NCBI RefSeq assembly: GCF_004341245.1
Contig: NZ_SLWY01000002.1
Span: forward strand, 1 to 64,000
Source: Plasticicumulans lactativorans
GTDB lineage: Bacteria; Pseudomonadota; Gammaproteobacteria; Competibacterales; Competibacteraceae
DNA: 64,000 nucleotides
Reading direction: 5' to 3'
Shown here: positions 16,562 to 26,806 of the stretch, in pieces
Layout of the letters: the number at the start of each line of letters is the position of its first letter
Numbering within the stretch: position 1 is the first letter of the stretch
The notes under the pieces: generated by a model
What the model was told of the DNA's origin: nothing
What the model saw: only the letters and a program-made list of their open reading frames with translations
The model's database searches: none
Program-made: the position numbers and the translations under genes

Positions 16562-19500
16562 ATGAGTGCCCAGCCCGCCCGCATCCGCGAAATCCCCTAC
16601 AACTACACCTCGTTTTCGGATCGCGAGATCGTCATCCGCTACCTCGGCGAGCCGATGTGGCACACCGTCGAGGCCCTGCGCGGCACGCGCCGCACCGGCC
16701 GTTCGGCGCGGATGCTGTTCGAAGTGCTCGGCGACATGTGGGTGCTCGACCGCAACCCCTACCTGCAGGACGACCTGCTCGACAACCCGAAGCGGCGCGA
16801 GGCGCTGGTCGGCGCGCTGCACCATCGCCTGGAGCAGATGCAGGCGCGCGTCGACGGCAATGCGCAGGCCCAGCAACTGATCGATGCCACGCGCGCCGCA
16901 GTGGGCCGCTTCGAGGCCTGGCTGCCGGAGCTCGCCGCGCTGCGCGCGCGCGCGCTGAAGCGGCTGGCGAAGGTGACCCGCAAGGACAACATCGACTTCG
17001 GCGGGCTGGCGCGGGTGTCTCACGTCACCGACGCCACCGACTGGCGCGTCGAGTACCCCTTCGTCGTCATCTGCCCCGACACCGAGGCCGAGGTGGCGCC
17101 GCTGGTCGCCGCGTGCATCGAACTCGGCCTGACCATCGTCCCGCGCGGCGGCGGTACCGGCTACACCGGCGGCGCGATCCCGCTCGATGCGAAATCCGCC
17201 GTGATCAACACCGAGAAGCTCGAAGCGCTGTCGGCGGTCGAGTGGCGCGAGCTGCCGGGCGTCGCCGGCCAGGTGGCGACGGTGCGCGCCGGCGCCGGCG
17301 TGGTCACGCGGCGCGTGTCGGATCTCGCCGCGCTGCACGGGCTGGTGTTCGCGGTCGACCCGACCTCGCAGGACGCCAGCACCATCGGCGGCAACATCGC
17401 GATGAACGCCGGCGGCAAGAAGGCCGTGCTGTGGGGCACCACGCTCGACAACCTGGTGTCGTGGCGGATGGTGACGCCCGACGGCCACTGGCTCGAGGTC
17501 GAGCGGCTCGAGCACAACCTCGGCCGCATCCACGACCAGCCGACGGTGCGCTTCCGCCTGACGCGCTACGCCCCCGACGGCAGCACCCGCCTCGGCGAAC
17601 CCGAGGAACTGACCATGCCCGGCGCCAGCCTGCGCAAGGCCGGGCTCGGCAAGGACGTCACCGACAAGTTCCTCGGCGGCCTGCCGGGGGTGCAGAAGGA
17701 GGGCTGCGACGGCCTGATCACCTCGGGCGTGTTCGTGCTGCACCGCATGCCCGGGCACATCCGCACCGTCTGCCTGGAGTTCTTCGGCACCGACCTGGCG
17801 CAGGCGGTGCCGGCGATCGTCGAGATCAAGGACTACCTCGACGCCAAGCCCGGCGTGGTGATGTCGGGCCTCGAACATCTCGACGAGCGCTACGTCAAGG
17901 CGGTCAAGTACAGCACCAAGGCACCGCGCCGCGAGCGGCCGAAGATGGTGCTGATCGCCGACATCGCGTCCGACGACGAGACCCTGGTCGGCGAGGCCGC
18001 CTCGCACGTGGTACGCCTCGCCAACGCGCGCGACGGCGAGGGCTTCATCGCCGCGAGTCCCGAGGCGCGCAAGCGCTTCTGGCTCGACCGCTCGCGCACC
18101 GCGGCGATCTCGCGCCACACCAACGCCTTCAAGATCAACGAGGACGTGGTGATCCCGCTCGAGCGCCTGAACGCCTACAACCAGGGCATCGAGCGCATCA
18201 ACATCGAGCAGTCGATCGGCAACAAGCTGGCGATGATCGATGCGGTGCTCGACTACCTCGCCGGGCCGATGCCGGAATCGCGCCAGTCGGCCGACTTCGA
18301 GGCCAGCGCCGAGAACGACGCCATCGTCGACGCCAAGCGCGAGGCCGCGCGCGCGCGCCTGCACGCGGTGCGCGCGCGCTGGACGAGCTTTCTCGGCTGC
18401 CTGGACGAGCCCGCCGCGCAGCACGTGGCGCTGCTCGACGAGGCGGTCGCGGCGCGCATCCGCCCCGGCGACCGCCTGCTCGACCTGCTGCTGCGCCGCG
18501 ACCTGGTGGTCAGCTACCGGCGCGAGGTCGAGCGTCCGCTGAAGGACATCTTCGCCGGCCAGGACCTCGACGCGGTGCGCCGGCGCTTCGACGCGATCCA
18601 CGCCGGCATCCGCAGCTCGCGGCTGTTCGTCGCGCTGCACATGCACGCCGGCGACGGCAACGTGCACACCAACATCCCCGTGCATTCCAACGACTACGCG
18701 ATGCTGCACGAGGCCGAACGGGTGGTCGCGCGCATCATGGCGCTCGCCAAGTCGCTCGGTGGCGTGATCTCGGGCGAGCACGGCATCGGCCTGACCAAGC
18801 TGCAGTTCATGGAGCCCGAGGCGGTCGAGGCCTTCGCCGCCTACAAGCACAAGGTCGACCCCGAGGGCCGCTTCAACCGCGGCAAGCTGCTCGCCGGCTC
18901 GGGGCTGGAGCGCGCCTACACGCCGAGCCTGCGCCTGGTCGAGCAGGAGGCGCTGATCCTCGAACAGAGCGAGCTCGGCGCGCTCAACGACGACATCAAG
19001 AACTGCCTGCGCTGCGGCAAGTGCAAGCCGGTGTGCAACACCCACATCCCGCGCGCCAACCTGCTCTACAGCCCGCGCAACAAGATCCTCGCCACCGGCC
19101 TGATCATCGAGGCCTTCCTGTACGAGGAGCAGACCCGCCGCGGCCTGTCGATCCGCCACTTCGACGAGCTCAACGACGTCGCCGACCACTGCACGGTGTG
19201 CCACAAGTGCGCCAACCCGTGCCCGGTCGACATCGACTTCGGCGACGTCTCGATCCGCATGCGCAAGATCCTCACCGAGCGCGGGCAGAAGCGCAGCAGC
19301 CTCGCCACGCGCGCGGCGATGGCCTTCCTCAACGCCAAGGACCCGCGCACCGTGCACGCGCTGCGCAAGGGCGTGGTGGAGTGGGGCGCGAAGGCGCAGG
19401 TGCTCGGCTACGACCTGGCGAAGAGGTTCGGCCTCGCCGGCCGCGCCGAAACGCCCGCGGCGACCACCGGCAAGATGCCGCTGAAGGCGCAGGTCGTGCA

Positions 19501-20416
19501 CTTCGTGAAGAAGCCGATGCCGCGCGGGCTGCCGGCGCAGACCACGCGGCAGATGCTCGGCCTCGAAGACCCCAAGCTGGTACCGATCCTGCGCGATCCG
19601 GCGCGTGCCGCCGAGGATGCCGACGCGGTGTTTTACTTCCCCGGCTGCGGTTCCGAGCGCCTGTTCAGCCAGGTCGGCCTGGCGACGCTGGCGATGCTGT
19701 TCGACGTCGGCGCGCAGACCGTGCTGCCGCCGGGCTACCTGTGCTGCGGCTATCCGCAGACCTCGGCCGGCGACCACGCGCGCGGCAACGCGATCACCAC
19801 CGAGAACCGCGTGCTCTTCCACCGCGTCGCCAACACGCTGAACTACCTCGACATCAAGACCGTGATCGTGTCCTGCGGGACGTGCATGGACCAGCTGCTG
19901 CGCTACGAGTTCGAGCGCATCTTCCCCGGCTGCCGGCTGCTCGACATCCACGAGTACCTGATGGAGAAGGGCGTGTCGCTCGACGGCGTGCCCGGGGTCA
20001 AGTACCTCTACCACGACCCCTGCCACACGCCGATGAAGGTCCACAACCCGGTGACGGTGGCCTCGAAGCTGCTCGGCGGCGCCGAGGTGCGGCTGTCCGA
20101 GCGCTGCTGCGGCGAGGCCGGCACGCTCGCGGTGTCGCGCCCGGACATCGCCACCCAGGTGCGCTTCCGCAAGGAGGAGGAGCTGCACCGCGGCATCGCC
20201 GCGCTGACCGGCAGTGAGCGTGCGGTCGACGGCAACGTGAAGATGCTGACCTCGTGCCCGGCCTGCCAGCAGGGCCTGAGCCGCTACGCCGACGACACCG
20301 GCCTCGACACCGACTACATCGTGGTCGAGCTCGCCAACCGCCGGCTCGGCGCGGGCTGGCAGGCGGACTTCATCGCGCGCGCGCGCCAGGGCGGCATCGA
20401 GCGTGTGCTGCTGTAG
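16562..20416 (+). CDS. Giant FAD-linked, Fe-S-containing oxidoreductase (DUF3683, D-lactate dehydrogenase type)
   Basis: 1284-residue fusion. N-terminal about 150 residues match DUF3683 ([19 protein letters not shown]). Next is a VAO-type FAD-binding domain ([35 protein letters not shown]), then the C-terminal FAD-oxidase domain ending in [20 protein letters not shown] and [10 protein letters not shown]. After this come two 4Fe-4S binding motifs ([25 protein letters not shown]) and two CCG domains ([42 protein letters not shown]). This is the GlcD+GlcF or Dld plus LldE arrangement in one chain, so oxidation of a D-2-hydroxyacid into the quinone pool is likely. Substrate is not established. 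Confidence 0.9.
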   Translation: MSAQPARIREIPYNYTSFSDREIVIRYLGEPMWHTVEALRGTRRTGRSARMLFEVLGDMWVLDRNPYLQDDLLDNPKRREALVGALHHRLEQMQARVDGNAQAQQLIDATRAAVGRFEAWLPELAALRARALKRLAKVTRKDNIDFGGLARVSHVTDATDWRVEYPFVVICPDTEAEVAPLVAACIELGLTIVPRGGGTGYTGGAIPLDAKSAVINTEKLEALSAVEWRELPGVAGQVATVRAGAGVVTRRVSDLAALHGLVFAVDPTSQDASTIGGNIAMNAGGKKAVLWGTTLDNLVSWRMVTPDGHWLEVERLEHNLGRIHDQPTVRFRLTRYAPDGSTRLGEPEELTMPGASLRKAGLGKDVTDKFLGGLPGVQKEGCDGLITSGVFVLHRMPGHIRTVCLEFFGTDLAQAVPAIVEIKDYLDAKPGVVMSGLEHLDERYVKAVKYSTKAPRRERPKMVLIADIASDDETLVGEAASHVVRLANARDGEGFIAASPEARKRFWLDRSRTAAISRHTNAFKINEDVVIPLERLNAYNQGIERINIEQSIGNKLAMIDAVLDYLAGPMPESRQSADFEASAENDAIVDAKREAARARLHAVRARWTSFLGCLDEPAAQHVALLDEAVAARIRPGDRLLDLLLRRDLVVSYRREVERPLKDIFAGQDLDAVRRRFDAIHAGIRSSRLFVALHMHAGDGNVHTNIPVHSNDYAMLHEAERVVARIMALAKSLGGVISGEHGIGLTKLQFMEPEAVEAFAAYKHKVDPEGRFNRGKLLAGSGLERAYTPSLRLVEQEALILEQSELGALNDDIKNCLRCGKCKPVCNTHIPRANLLYSPRNKILATGLIIEAFLYEEQTRRGLSIRHFDELNDVADHCTVCHKCANPCPVDIDFGDVSIRMRKILTERGQKRSSLATRAAMAFLNAKDPRTVHALRKGVVEWGAKAQVLGYDLAKRFGLAGRAETPAATTGKMPLKAQVVHFVKKPMPRGLPAQTTRQMLGLEDPKLVPILRDPARAAEDADAVFYFPGCGSERLFSQVGLATLAMLFDVGAQTVLPPGYLCCGYPQTSAGDHARGNAITTENRVLFHRVANTLNYLDIKTVIVSCGTCMDQLLRYEFERIFPGCRLLDIHEYLMEKGVSLDGVPGVKYLYHDPCHTPMKVHNPVTVASKLLGGAEVRLSERCCGEAGTLAVSRPDIATQVRFRKEEELHRGIAALTGSERAVDGNVKMLTSCPACQQGLSRYADDTGLDTDYIVVELANRRLGAGWQADFIARARQGGIERVLL

Positions 20417-20431
20417 CGCGCGGCAAGCCGG

Positions 20432-21844
20432 TCAGGCGTCGTCCGGCACGCAGGCCGGCGGCGCCAGCGCCGTCGCCGTGCGCAGCGTGCGCCGCAGGTA
20501 GTGCAGCGCGAAGCCGGTCGCTACCAGTGCGCTGCTCCAGGTGATCAGCAGGATGCCGAACCAGATGCCGCGCGGGCCGAGGCCGAGGCCGACGTCGAGC
20601 AGCCAGAACACCGGCACCGGTGCCAGGAAGTGCCGCGTGCCGTGCACCGCGAGGCCGAACAGCGGGCGCTTCAGCCCCTGCATCAGCGCCACGCTCTGCA
20701 TGATCAGCGCGTAGGCGCAGAGCGTGAACACCTCGATGCGCAGGTAGGTGGTGACGTGCGCGACCACCTCGGCGGTGCGCGCGAACTGCGCCGCCAGCCA
20801 CGGCGCGGCGAGCCACAGCAGCACGCCGCCGCTCGCCATCAGCCCCACGCCGTAGCCCACCCCGGTGCGGTACACCGTGACGACGCGGTCGAAGCGCCCG
20901 GCGCCGGCGTTCTGCGCCACCAGCGCGAGCGTGGCGACGTTCAGCCCGATGGTCGGCAGCAGCACCAGTTGCTCGATGCGGATCGCCGCGCCGTAGGCGG
21001 CCACCACCGCCTCGCCGTGGCGGCCGGCGAAGCTCGTGATGATGAAGATGCCGGCGCCGATCAGCACCAGGTTGAGCCCCGCCGGCAGGCCCTGGCGCAG
21101 CAGCTCGACCAGCAGCCGCCCGTGCGGGCGCCAGTCGAGCGCGCGCACCCGCGTGGCGGCGAGCAGCGGGCTGCCGCGGCAGCGCCAGGCGAGGTAGCTC
21201 GCGGTCGCCGCCTGGATCGTCAGTGTCGCGAGCGCGATGCCGGACATGCCGAGCCGCGGCATGCCGAAGCCGCCCCACATCAGCCACGGCGCCAGCCCGG
21301 CGTTGGCGAACGAGCCGACGATCAGCGCATTGCGGTTGCTGACGGTGTCGCCCTGGGCGGTCAGCACGGCGTTGAGGATGGCGTTCAGCACGAACAGCAC
21401 CGCGCCGGCGAGCGTCGGGCGGATGTAGTCGAGCCCGAAGCCGAGTGCCTCGCCCTGCAGGCCGATCACCGCGTACATCGGCCGGGCGAGCGCGAGCCCG
21501 ACGGCGCTGATCAGCGCGCCCACCAGCAGCGCGAGCAGCAGCGCCTGCGGCACCAGCCGCCGCGCCGCCGCCGGCTCGCCGCGGCCGAGCGCGTTGCCGA
21601 TCAGCACCGTCGCGCCCTGCCCGGCGCCGACCGAGGCGGCGATGATGATGAAGAACACCGGGAACGAGGCCGACAGCCCGGCGAGCGCGGTCGCCGACCA
21701 GCGCCCCGCGACCCAGGTGTCGACCAGGTTGTAGAGGGTGTTGAAGAGGAAGCCGGTGCTCGCCGGGATCGCCAGCCGGCGCACCAGCGACGGCACCGTG
21801 CCGACGGTGAGATCGCTGCGCCCGCCGCCCGCGGCCCCGCTCAT
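20432..21844 (-). CDS. MATE-family multidrug/toxin exporter
   Basis: 470 residues with about twelve hydrophobic segments and the MATE repeats: SLVRRLAIPASTGFLFNTLYNLVDTW at the start, then ASVGAGQGATVLIGNALGRG. Na+ or H+ antiport of cationic drugs across the inner membrane is the family role. Start ATG is the complement of 21842-21844. A longer frame in another phase over the same DNA is a GC artefact. It is convergent with the oxidoreductase at 16562 and separated from rpiA by a repeat-rich spacer. Confidence 0.93.
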   Translation of the reverse strand: MSGAAGGGRSDLTVGTVPSLVRRLAIPASTGFLFNTLYNLVDTWVAGRWSATALAGLSASFPVFFIIIAASVGAGQGATVLIGNALGRGEPAAARRLVPQALLLALLVGALISAVGLALARPMYAVIGLQGEALGFGLDYIRPTLAGAVLFVLNAILNAVLTAQGDTVSNRNALIVGSFANAGLAPWLMWGGFGMPRLGMSGIALATLTIQAATASYLAWRCRGSPLLAATRVRALDWRPHGRLLVELLRQGLPAGLNLVLIGAGIFIITSFAGRHGEAVVAAYGAAIRIEQLVLLPTIGLNVATLALVAQNAGAGRFDRVVTVYRTGVGYGVGLMASGGVLLWLAAPWLAAQFARTAEVVAHVTTYLRIEVFTLCAYALIMQSVALMQGLKRPLFGLAVHGTRHFLAPVPVFWLLDVGLGLGPRGIWFGILLITWSSALVATGFALHYLRRTLRTATALAPPACVPDDA

Positions 21845-21943
21845 GGACGCTGCCGCACCGCTTCAACCCTTCGCCCCCGCTGGGCGGGGCAGGGGAGAGG
21901 ATGCCCGTGGCCAGCCGGTAGCGTCATGGCGCCCTGAAGGACA

Positions 21944-21988
21944 CCCCCATCCCCGGCCTTTCCCCCGGAGGGGGAAGGGTGATGGGGG
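21944..21988. repeat. C/G-tract inverted-repeat element between MATE gene and rpiA
   Basis: Nested inverted repeat: outer CCCCCATC (21944-21951) with GATGGGGG (21981-21988), inner TTCCCCC (21960-21966) with GGGGGAA (21970-21976). An upstream GCCCC...GGGGC pair near 21880-21896 adds a second hairpin. Looks like a dispersed intergenic palindrome rather than a simple terminator. Confidence 0.5.
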
Positions 21989-22013
21989 CGCGGGACGCTG
22001 CCGGCGCGCGAGG

Positions 22014-22673
22014 TCATGCCCGCAGTTCCCGCACGCCCTCGGGCGCGCCGAGCAGCAGCACGTCGGCCGGGCGCAGCGCGAACAGGCCGTTGGTGACGAC
22101 GCCGGCGATGTCGTTGATCGCACGCTCCAGCGTGACCGGGTCGGTGATGCGCAGGCCGTGCACGTCGAGGATCCAGTTGCCGTTGTCGGTCACCACGCCC
22201 TCGCGCCACACCGGCTGGCCGCCCAGCGCGAGCAGGGCACGGGCGACGTGGCTGCGTGCCATCGGGATCACCTCGACCGGCAGCGGGAAGCGCCCGAGCG
22301 TGTCGACCAGCTTGGAGGCATCGGCGATGCAGACGAACTTCGCGCTCGCCCCGGCGACGATCTTCTCGCGGGTCAGGGCCGCGCCGCCGCCCTTGATCAG
22401 CTGCAGCCGTGCGTTGGCCTCGTCGGCGCCGTCCACGTACAGCGGCAGCGGGCCGGCGGCGTTGAGGTCGAACACCGGGATGCCGTGCGCCTTCAGCCGC
22501 GCCGTGCTCGCCTCGGAGCTCGACACGGCGCCGTCGATGCGGCCCTTGATGCCGGCCAGCGCGTCGATGAAGAAGTTCACCGTCGAGCCGGTGCCGACGC
22601 CCACCACCATGCCGTCCTCGACATGGGCCAGCGCCGCCATCGCGACGCGCTGCTTGAGTTCGTCCTGAGTCAT
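22014..22673 (-). CDS. rpiA: Ribose-5-phosphate isomerase A
   Basis: 219 residues interconverting ribose-5-phosphate and ribulose-5-phosphate. Motifs: [60 protein letters not shown] and [21 protein letters not shown]. The start is the ATG complement at 22671-22673 ([21 protein letters not shown]), matching the family start although the frame is open far upstream. Divergent from ilvA. Confidence 0.96.
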   Translation of the reverse strand: MTQDELKQRVAMAALAHVEDGMVVGVGTGSTVNFFIDALAGIKGRIDGAVSSSEASTARLKAHGIPVFDLNAAGPLPLYVDGADEANARLQLIKGGGAALTREKIVAGASAKFVCIADASKLVDTLGRFPLPVEVIPMARSHVARALLALGGQPVWREGVVTDNGNWILDVHGLRITDPVTLERAINDIAGVVTNGLFALRPADVLLLGAPEGVRELRA

Positions 22674-22823
22674 GCGGAAGTACCGAATCTGCGCGGAAAT
22701 GGGCGCGTAGTGTACGCGAAGGCGCACCGGCGCCATGGACAGCCGGGCGCGGGCGCATGCACTATCGCGGCCTCCGCGGCCCGGCCGCGCGCCATGAGCC
22801 GGGGCGCAGACCCCGCCACCCGC

Positions 22824-24347
22824 ATGCACGACTACATCAAGAAAATCCTCGCCGCGCGCGTCTACGACGTCGCCATCGAGACCCCGCTCGCGCCGATGCC
22901 CAAGCTCTCGCAGCGCCTCGGCTGCACCGTCAGCCTGAAGCGCGAGGACCTGCAGCCGGTGTTCTCGTTCAAGCTGCGCGGGGCCTACAACAAGATCGTC
23001 GGGCTGCCGGCCGACGCGCGCGCGCGCGGCATCATCTGCGCGAGCGCCGGCAACCACGCGCAGGGCGTGGCGCTCGCCGCGCAGAAGCTCGACATCAAGG
23101 CGACCATCGTGATGCCGCGTACCACCCCCGGCATCAAGGTGGCCGCGTGCAAGGCGCGCGGCGCGCGCGTGGTGCTGCACGGCGACACCTTCGACGAGGC
23201 CCACGCCCACGCCCGCCAGCTCGAGGCCGAGAAGGGCTACACCTTCATCCATCCGTACGACGACCCCGACGTGATCGCCGGCCAGGGCACCATCGGCATG
23301 GAGATCCTGCGCCAGCACCCCGACCCGCTCGACGCCATCTTCGTCGCCGTCGGCGGCGGCGGGCTGATCGCCGGCATCGCCGCCTACGTCAAGTTCCTGC
23401 GCCCCGAGGTGAAGATCATCGGCGTCGAGCCCGACGACGCCGCCTGCCTCAAGGCCGCGCTGGACGCCGGCGAGCGCGTGGTGCTCGACCAGGTCGGCCT
23501 GTTCGCCGACGGCGTTGCCGTGCGCCAGATCGGCGAGGAGACCTTCCGCCTGTGCCGCGAGCTCGTCGACGAGGTCGTCACCGTCAGCACCGACGAGATC
23601 TGCGCGGCGATCAAGGACATCTTCGACGATACCCGTGCCATCGCCGAGCCCGCCGGCGCGGTCGGCACCGCCGGCCTGAAGAAGTACGCCGCGCGCGAGG
23701 GCGTCAGCGGGCGCCACTACGTCGCCATCAACTGCGGCGCCAACATCAACTTCGACCGCCTGCGCCACGTCGCCGAGCGCGCCGAGATCGGCGAGCAGCG
23801 CGAGGCGCTGCTGGCGGTGACCATCCCCGAGCGGGCCGGCAGCTTCCGCCGCTTCATCCAGGCGCTCGGCCGGCGCTCGATCACCGAGTTCAACTACCGC
23901 TACGCCGATGCCCGCGACGCGCAGATCTTCGTCGGCGTGCAGCTGACCGAGGGGCTGGAGGAGAAGCGCAGCCTGATCGACGCCCTGCGCGAGGCCGGCT
24001 ACCCGGTGCTCGACATGAGCGACAACGAGATGGCCAAGCTGCACGTGCGCTACATGGTCGGCGGCCACGCCCCCGGCATCGAGAACGAGCTGCTGTACCG
24101 CTTCCAGTTCCCCGAGCGCCCCGGCGCGCTGCTGAAGTTCCTCAACAGCATGGTGCACGGCTGGAACATCTCGCTGTTCCACTACCGCAACCACGGTGCC
24201 GACTACGGCCGCGTGCTCGCCGGCATCCAGGTTCCGGCCGCCGACCGCGAGCGCTTCCGCCGCGCGCTCGCCGAACTCGGCTACGAGCACTGGGACGAGA
24301 GCGCCAACCCCGCCTACCGGCTGTTCCTCGACGGCGGCGGCGCCTGA
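22824..24347 (+). CDS. ilvA: Threonine ammonia-lyase, biosynthetic
   Basis: PLP enzyme converting threonine to 2-oxobutanoate for isoleucine synthesis. 507 residues from ATG 22824: catalytic domain with PLP lysine in [12 protein letters not shown], the [16 protein letters not shown] loop and the glycine loop [15 protein letters not shown]; then two ACT-like regulatory domains ([19 protein letters not shown] and [17 protein letters not shown]), so isoleucine inhibition is expected. An in-frame ATG at 22794 would add 10 residues; neither has a good ribosome site. Confidence 0.95.
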   Translation: MHDYIKKILAARVYDVAIETPLAPMPKLSQRLGCTVSLKREDLQPVFSFKLRGAYNKIVGLPADARARGIICASAGNHAQGVALAAQKLDIKATIVMPRTTPGIKVAACKARGARVVLHGDTFDEAHAHARQLEAEKGYTFIHPYDDPDVIAGQGTIGMEILRQHPDPLDAIFVAVGGGGLIAGIAAYVKFLRPEVKIIGVEPDDAACLKAALDAGERVVLDQVGLFADGVAVRQIGEETFRLCRELVDEVVTVSTDEICAAIKDIFDDTRAIAEPAGAVGTAGLKKYAAREGVSGRHYVAINCGANINFDRLRHVAERAEIGEQREALLAVTIPERAGSFRRFIQALGRRSITEFNYRYADARDAQIFVGVQLTEGLEEKRSLIDALREAGYPVLDMSDNEMAKLHVRYMVGGHAPGIENELLYRFQFPERPGALLKFLNSMVHGWNISLFHYRNHGADYGRVLAGIQVPAADRERFRRALAELGYEHWDESANPAYRLFLDGGGA

Positions 24348-24538
24348 GGCCGACGTCCCAGCGCACCCCGCCGCCCCGGCGCGGCGGCGGGCCGTGCCCA
24401 CCCGCCGCGGCCGCCCCTGAACGGGGCTGCTGCGTCCGCCGCATCGCCCGCGCACGGGCGTCCTTGCCGGCGCCTGCAGCGCCACCTCGTTCCGACTACT
24501 ACATCGCCACCCGCATCCCGCACAGATCATGGAGGTGG

Positions 24539-24566
24539 TGGACATCGCGTTAATGCCGTGTATCCT
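24539..24566 (+). promoter_or_regulatory. Candidate promoter of the integrase gene
   Basis: TGGACA (24539-24544), 16 bases, TATCCT (24561-24566), about 75 bases before the integrase start. No LexA-like CTG-N10-CAG box, which commonly controls integron integrases, was seen over it. Confidence 0.45.
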
Positions 24567-24639
24567 CGCGTGCCAGCCGCCAGTACCCGGATGTCAAGGC
24601 GCAACCCGTTGATTCTTCGGCTGCTACGAGGTGAACAAC

Positions 24640-25596
24640 ATGGTAAGCGACGAGACCCTGCCGGAGCCCCTGCCCAGACTGCTCGAGCAATACCGGGTCC
24701 GGATCCGCAACAAGCACTACAGCCTGCGCACGGAGCAGGCCTACACGAGCTGGGTACGGCAGTTCGTGCAGTTCAACGGCGGACGTCCGCCGCAGGAACT
24801 GGGCACCGCGGAAGTGCAGGCCTTCCTGTCATACCTGATGTCGACGCGCCACGTGTCGCCTTCCACGCACCAGCAGGCCCTGTCGGCGCTGCTGTTCCTC
24901 TACAGGGAGATCCTCGGCGACCAGCGTCCCTGGCTCGACGCGCTCGATCGGCCGAAGAAGCCGCTGCGGCTGCCGGTGGTGCTGACGGCGGAGGAGGTGC
25001 AGCGCGTGCTGGCCGCGATGCGCGGCACGCACCGGCTGATGGCGCGGCTGCTGTACGGCACCGGCATGCGCCTGATGGAGTGCACGCGCCTGCGCGTGCG
25101 CGATCTGGACTTCACCGCGGGGGAGGTGACGGTGCGCGACGCCGCCGGCGACAAGGACCGCGTGACGATACTGCCCGACAACCTGGTCGAGCCGCTGCAG
25201 GAATACCTGCGCGGCGTACGGCGCGTGTTCGATGCCGACCGCGCCGCCGACCGCCCCGGCGTGTACCTGCCCGAGGCGGTGGAGCGCCGGCAGCCGAGCG
25301 CGGGGCGCACCTGGCCGTGGTTCTGGGTATTCCCGGCGCGGCGGCCGACGCTCGACCCGGCATCCGGCGTCGAACGCCGCCCGCATACCCACGAGCAGGC
25401 GCTGCAGCGGGCGGTCAAGCGCGCGGTGGTGCAGACCGGCATCGGCAAGCCCGCGACGACCCACGCGTTGCGCCATGCCTTCGCCGTGCACCTGCTGCAG
25501 TCCGGATACGACATCCGCATGGTGCAGGCGCTGCTCGGGCATTCGGACCCGGCGGCGACCGCGATCTACCTGCAGGTGCTCGGGCACGGCGCGTGA
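24640..25596 (+). CDS. intI: Integron-type tyrosine recombinase (IntI family), C-terminus shortened
   Basis: 318 residues from ATG 24640 (GAGGTG ribosome site; GTG 24631 is an alternative). The sequence aligns by eye along its length with class 1 integron integrase: LRTEQAYTSWVRQFVQF, HQQALSALLFLYREIL, LPVVLTAEEV and LLYGTGMRLMECTRLRVRDLDF. It also has the IntI-specific insertion with TWPWFWVFP, HALRHAFAVHLLQSGYDIR and LLGHSD. Catalytic Arg144, Lys172, His275, Arg278, His301 and Tyr310 are present. The tail after Tyr310 is only 8 residues; in the next frame DNA just past the stop codes for AREPADR, resembling the usual VRSPLDR end, suggesting a late frameshift. No attC array or cassettes flank it. 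Confidence 0.88.
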   Translation: MVSDETLPEPLPRLLEQYRVRIRNKHYSLRTEQAYTSWVRQFVQFNGGRPPQELGTAEVQAFLSYLMSTRHVSPSTHQQALSALLFLYREILGDQRPWLDALDRPKKPLRLPVVLTAEEVQRVLAAMRGTHRLMARLLYGTGMRLMECTRLRVRDLDFTAGEVTVRDAAGDKDRVTILPDNLVEPLQEYLRGVRRVFDADRAADRPGVYLPEAVERRQPSAGRTWPWFWVFPARRPTLDPASGVERRPHTHEQALQRAVKRAVVQTGIGKPATTHALRHAFAVHLLQSGYDIRMVQALLGHSDPAATAIYLQVLGHGA

Positions 25597-25632
25597 GCCC
25601 GCCGACCGGGCCGCGCCCACGCATCGCCCGGA

Positions 25633-25648
25633 GCGAAGCGGGCTTCGC
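25633..25648. repeat. Hairpin after the integrase gene
   Basis: GCGAAGC (25633-25639) and GCTTCGC (25642-25648) form a 7-base perfect stem with a 2-base gap 37 bases after the integrase stop. No T run follows; it could be a weak terminator. Confidence 0.4.
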
Positions 25649-25661
25649 GACACGGCTATTT

Positions 25662-25676
25662 ATCCGTCGGACGGAT
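25662..25676. promoter_or_regulatory. 15-base perfect palindrome, possible operator
   Basis: ATCCGTC-G-GACGGAT, perfectly symmetrical about 25669, directly after a TATTTA that could be a -10 box (25657-25662). It lies 72 bases before the substrate-binding protein start, where a repressor site is expected. Confidence 0.5.
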
Positions 25677-25748
25677 GACCGCAGGATCGCCGGCGTACCG
25701 TCGCCCCCGTCCGCCGATACGCCACCCCGTCCGTCCAGGAGAACGCCG

Positions 25749-26801
25749 ATGCCCGTCATGCCCCCGAAGACCATCCGCCCGCTCGCGCTGCTGTGCTCCG
25801 CGCTGCTGCTGCCGTGCGCCGCTCCGGCGTTCGCCCGCGACCTGACCGTGGTCGACTACGGCGGCAGCGGCCAGCAGGCCGACCGCGCGGCCTACGTCGA
25901 GCCCTACATCAAGGCGACCGGAAGCCCGGTGATCCTCGACGCGTGGGACGGCGAGATGGCCAAGGTCAAGGCCATGGTCGACACCGGCAACGTCAGCTGG
26001 GACCTGGTGCAGATGGATGCCGCCGAGGTGCAGCGGGCCTGCGACGAGGGCCTGCTCGAAAAGATCGACTGGTCGAAGATCACCGCCAAGGCCGAGATGA
26101 TGGAGGCCGCGGTGCATCCCTGCGGCGTCGGCAAGTTCGTCTGGGCCACTGCGCTGGCCTACAGCAAGACGCTGGCACAGGCACCGCAGAGCTGGGCGGA
26201 CTTCTGGAACCTCGAGCGCTTCCCGGGCAAGCGCGCGATGCGCAAGCGCGCCGAGGCGACGCTTGAGATCGCCCTGCTCGCCGACGGCGTGCCCGCGGCC
26301 GATGTCTACAAGGTGCTGGCGACGCCCGAAGGGCAGCAGCGCGCCTTCGCCAAGCTCGACAAGATCAAGCCGCAGATCCAGTGGTGGGAGGCCGGCGCGC
26401 TGCCGATGCAGTGGCTGGTGGCGGGGGACGTGGTGATGGCCGCGGCCTACAGCGGGCGTGTCGCCTCGGCGAAGAAGGAAACCAGCAAGGTCGACATGAC
26501 CTGGGCCGGCAACATCTACGTGATGGACTACTGGGCGATGGTGAAGGGCTCGCCCAATCGCGATGCCGCCTACCGCTTCCTCGCCTACGCGAGCCAGGCC
26601 GACCGCCAGGTCGCCTACTTCCGTGAACAGCCCTACGGGCCGGTCAACACCAGGGCTGCCGACGAGGTGGCGCGCGACAACGCCGCCGACTCGCCGAGCG
26701 CCCCGGCCAACCTGGCGCAGGGGCTGCCGCTCGGCGTGCAGTTCTGGATCGAGCACGGCGAGGAGCTGGAAGAGAAGTTCAATGCCTGGGCGGCGCGCTG
26801 A
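25749..26801 (+). CDS. Periplasmic substrate-binding protein, PotD/spermidine-putrescine type
   Basis: 350 residues. Signal peptide with hydrophobic core LALLCSALLLPCAAPAFA, cut before RDLTVVDYGGSGQQADRAAY. The body resembles family 1 extracellular solute-binding proteins for polyamines or similar ligands (WDLVQMDAAEVQRACDEGLL, SKTLAQAPQSWADFWN, FPGKRAMRKRAEATLEIALLADG). ATG 25749 gives the signal peptide; the open frame to 24558 is an artefact. No permease or ATPase lies beside it; the next gene, 5 bases on, is an FAD dehydrogenase. The ligand is unknown. Confidence 0.85.
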   Translation: MPVMPPKTIRPLALLCSALLLPCAAPAFARDLTVVDYGGSGQQADRAAYVEPYIKATGSPVILDAWDGEMAKVKAMVDTGNVSWDLVQMDAAEVQRACDEGLLEKIDWSKITAKAEMMEAAVHPCGVGKFVWATALAYSKTLAQAPQSWADFWNLERFPGKRAMRKRAEATLEIALLADGVPAADVYKVLATPEGQQRAFAKLDKIKPQIQWWEAGALPMQWLVAGDVVMAAAYSGRVASAKKETSKVDMTWAGNIYVMDYWAMVKGSPNRDAAYRFLAYASQADRQVAYFREQPYGPVNTRAADEVARDNAADSPSAPANLAQGLPLGVQFWIEHGEELEEKFNAWAAR

Positions 26802-26806
26802 GCGCC

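Noticed and set aside
16358-20188. A 1276-codon antisense frame over the FAD/Fe-S oxidoreductase
   Set aside because: Same artefact: repetitive composition and no recognisable motif; the plus-strand protein carries all flavin and iron-sulfur motifs.
24558-26801. A single 747-codon frame spanning the integrase and the binding protein as a fusion
   Set aside because: The integrase is encoded in another frame over the same DNA, and the binding protein starts with its own signal peptide at 25749.
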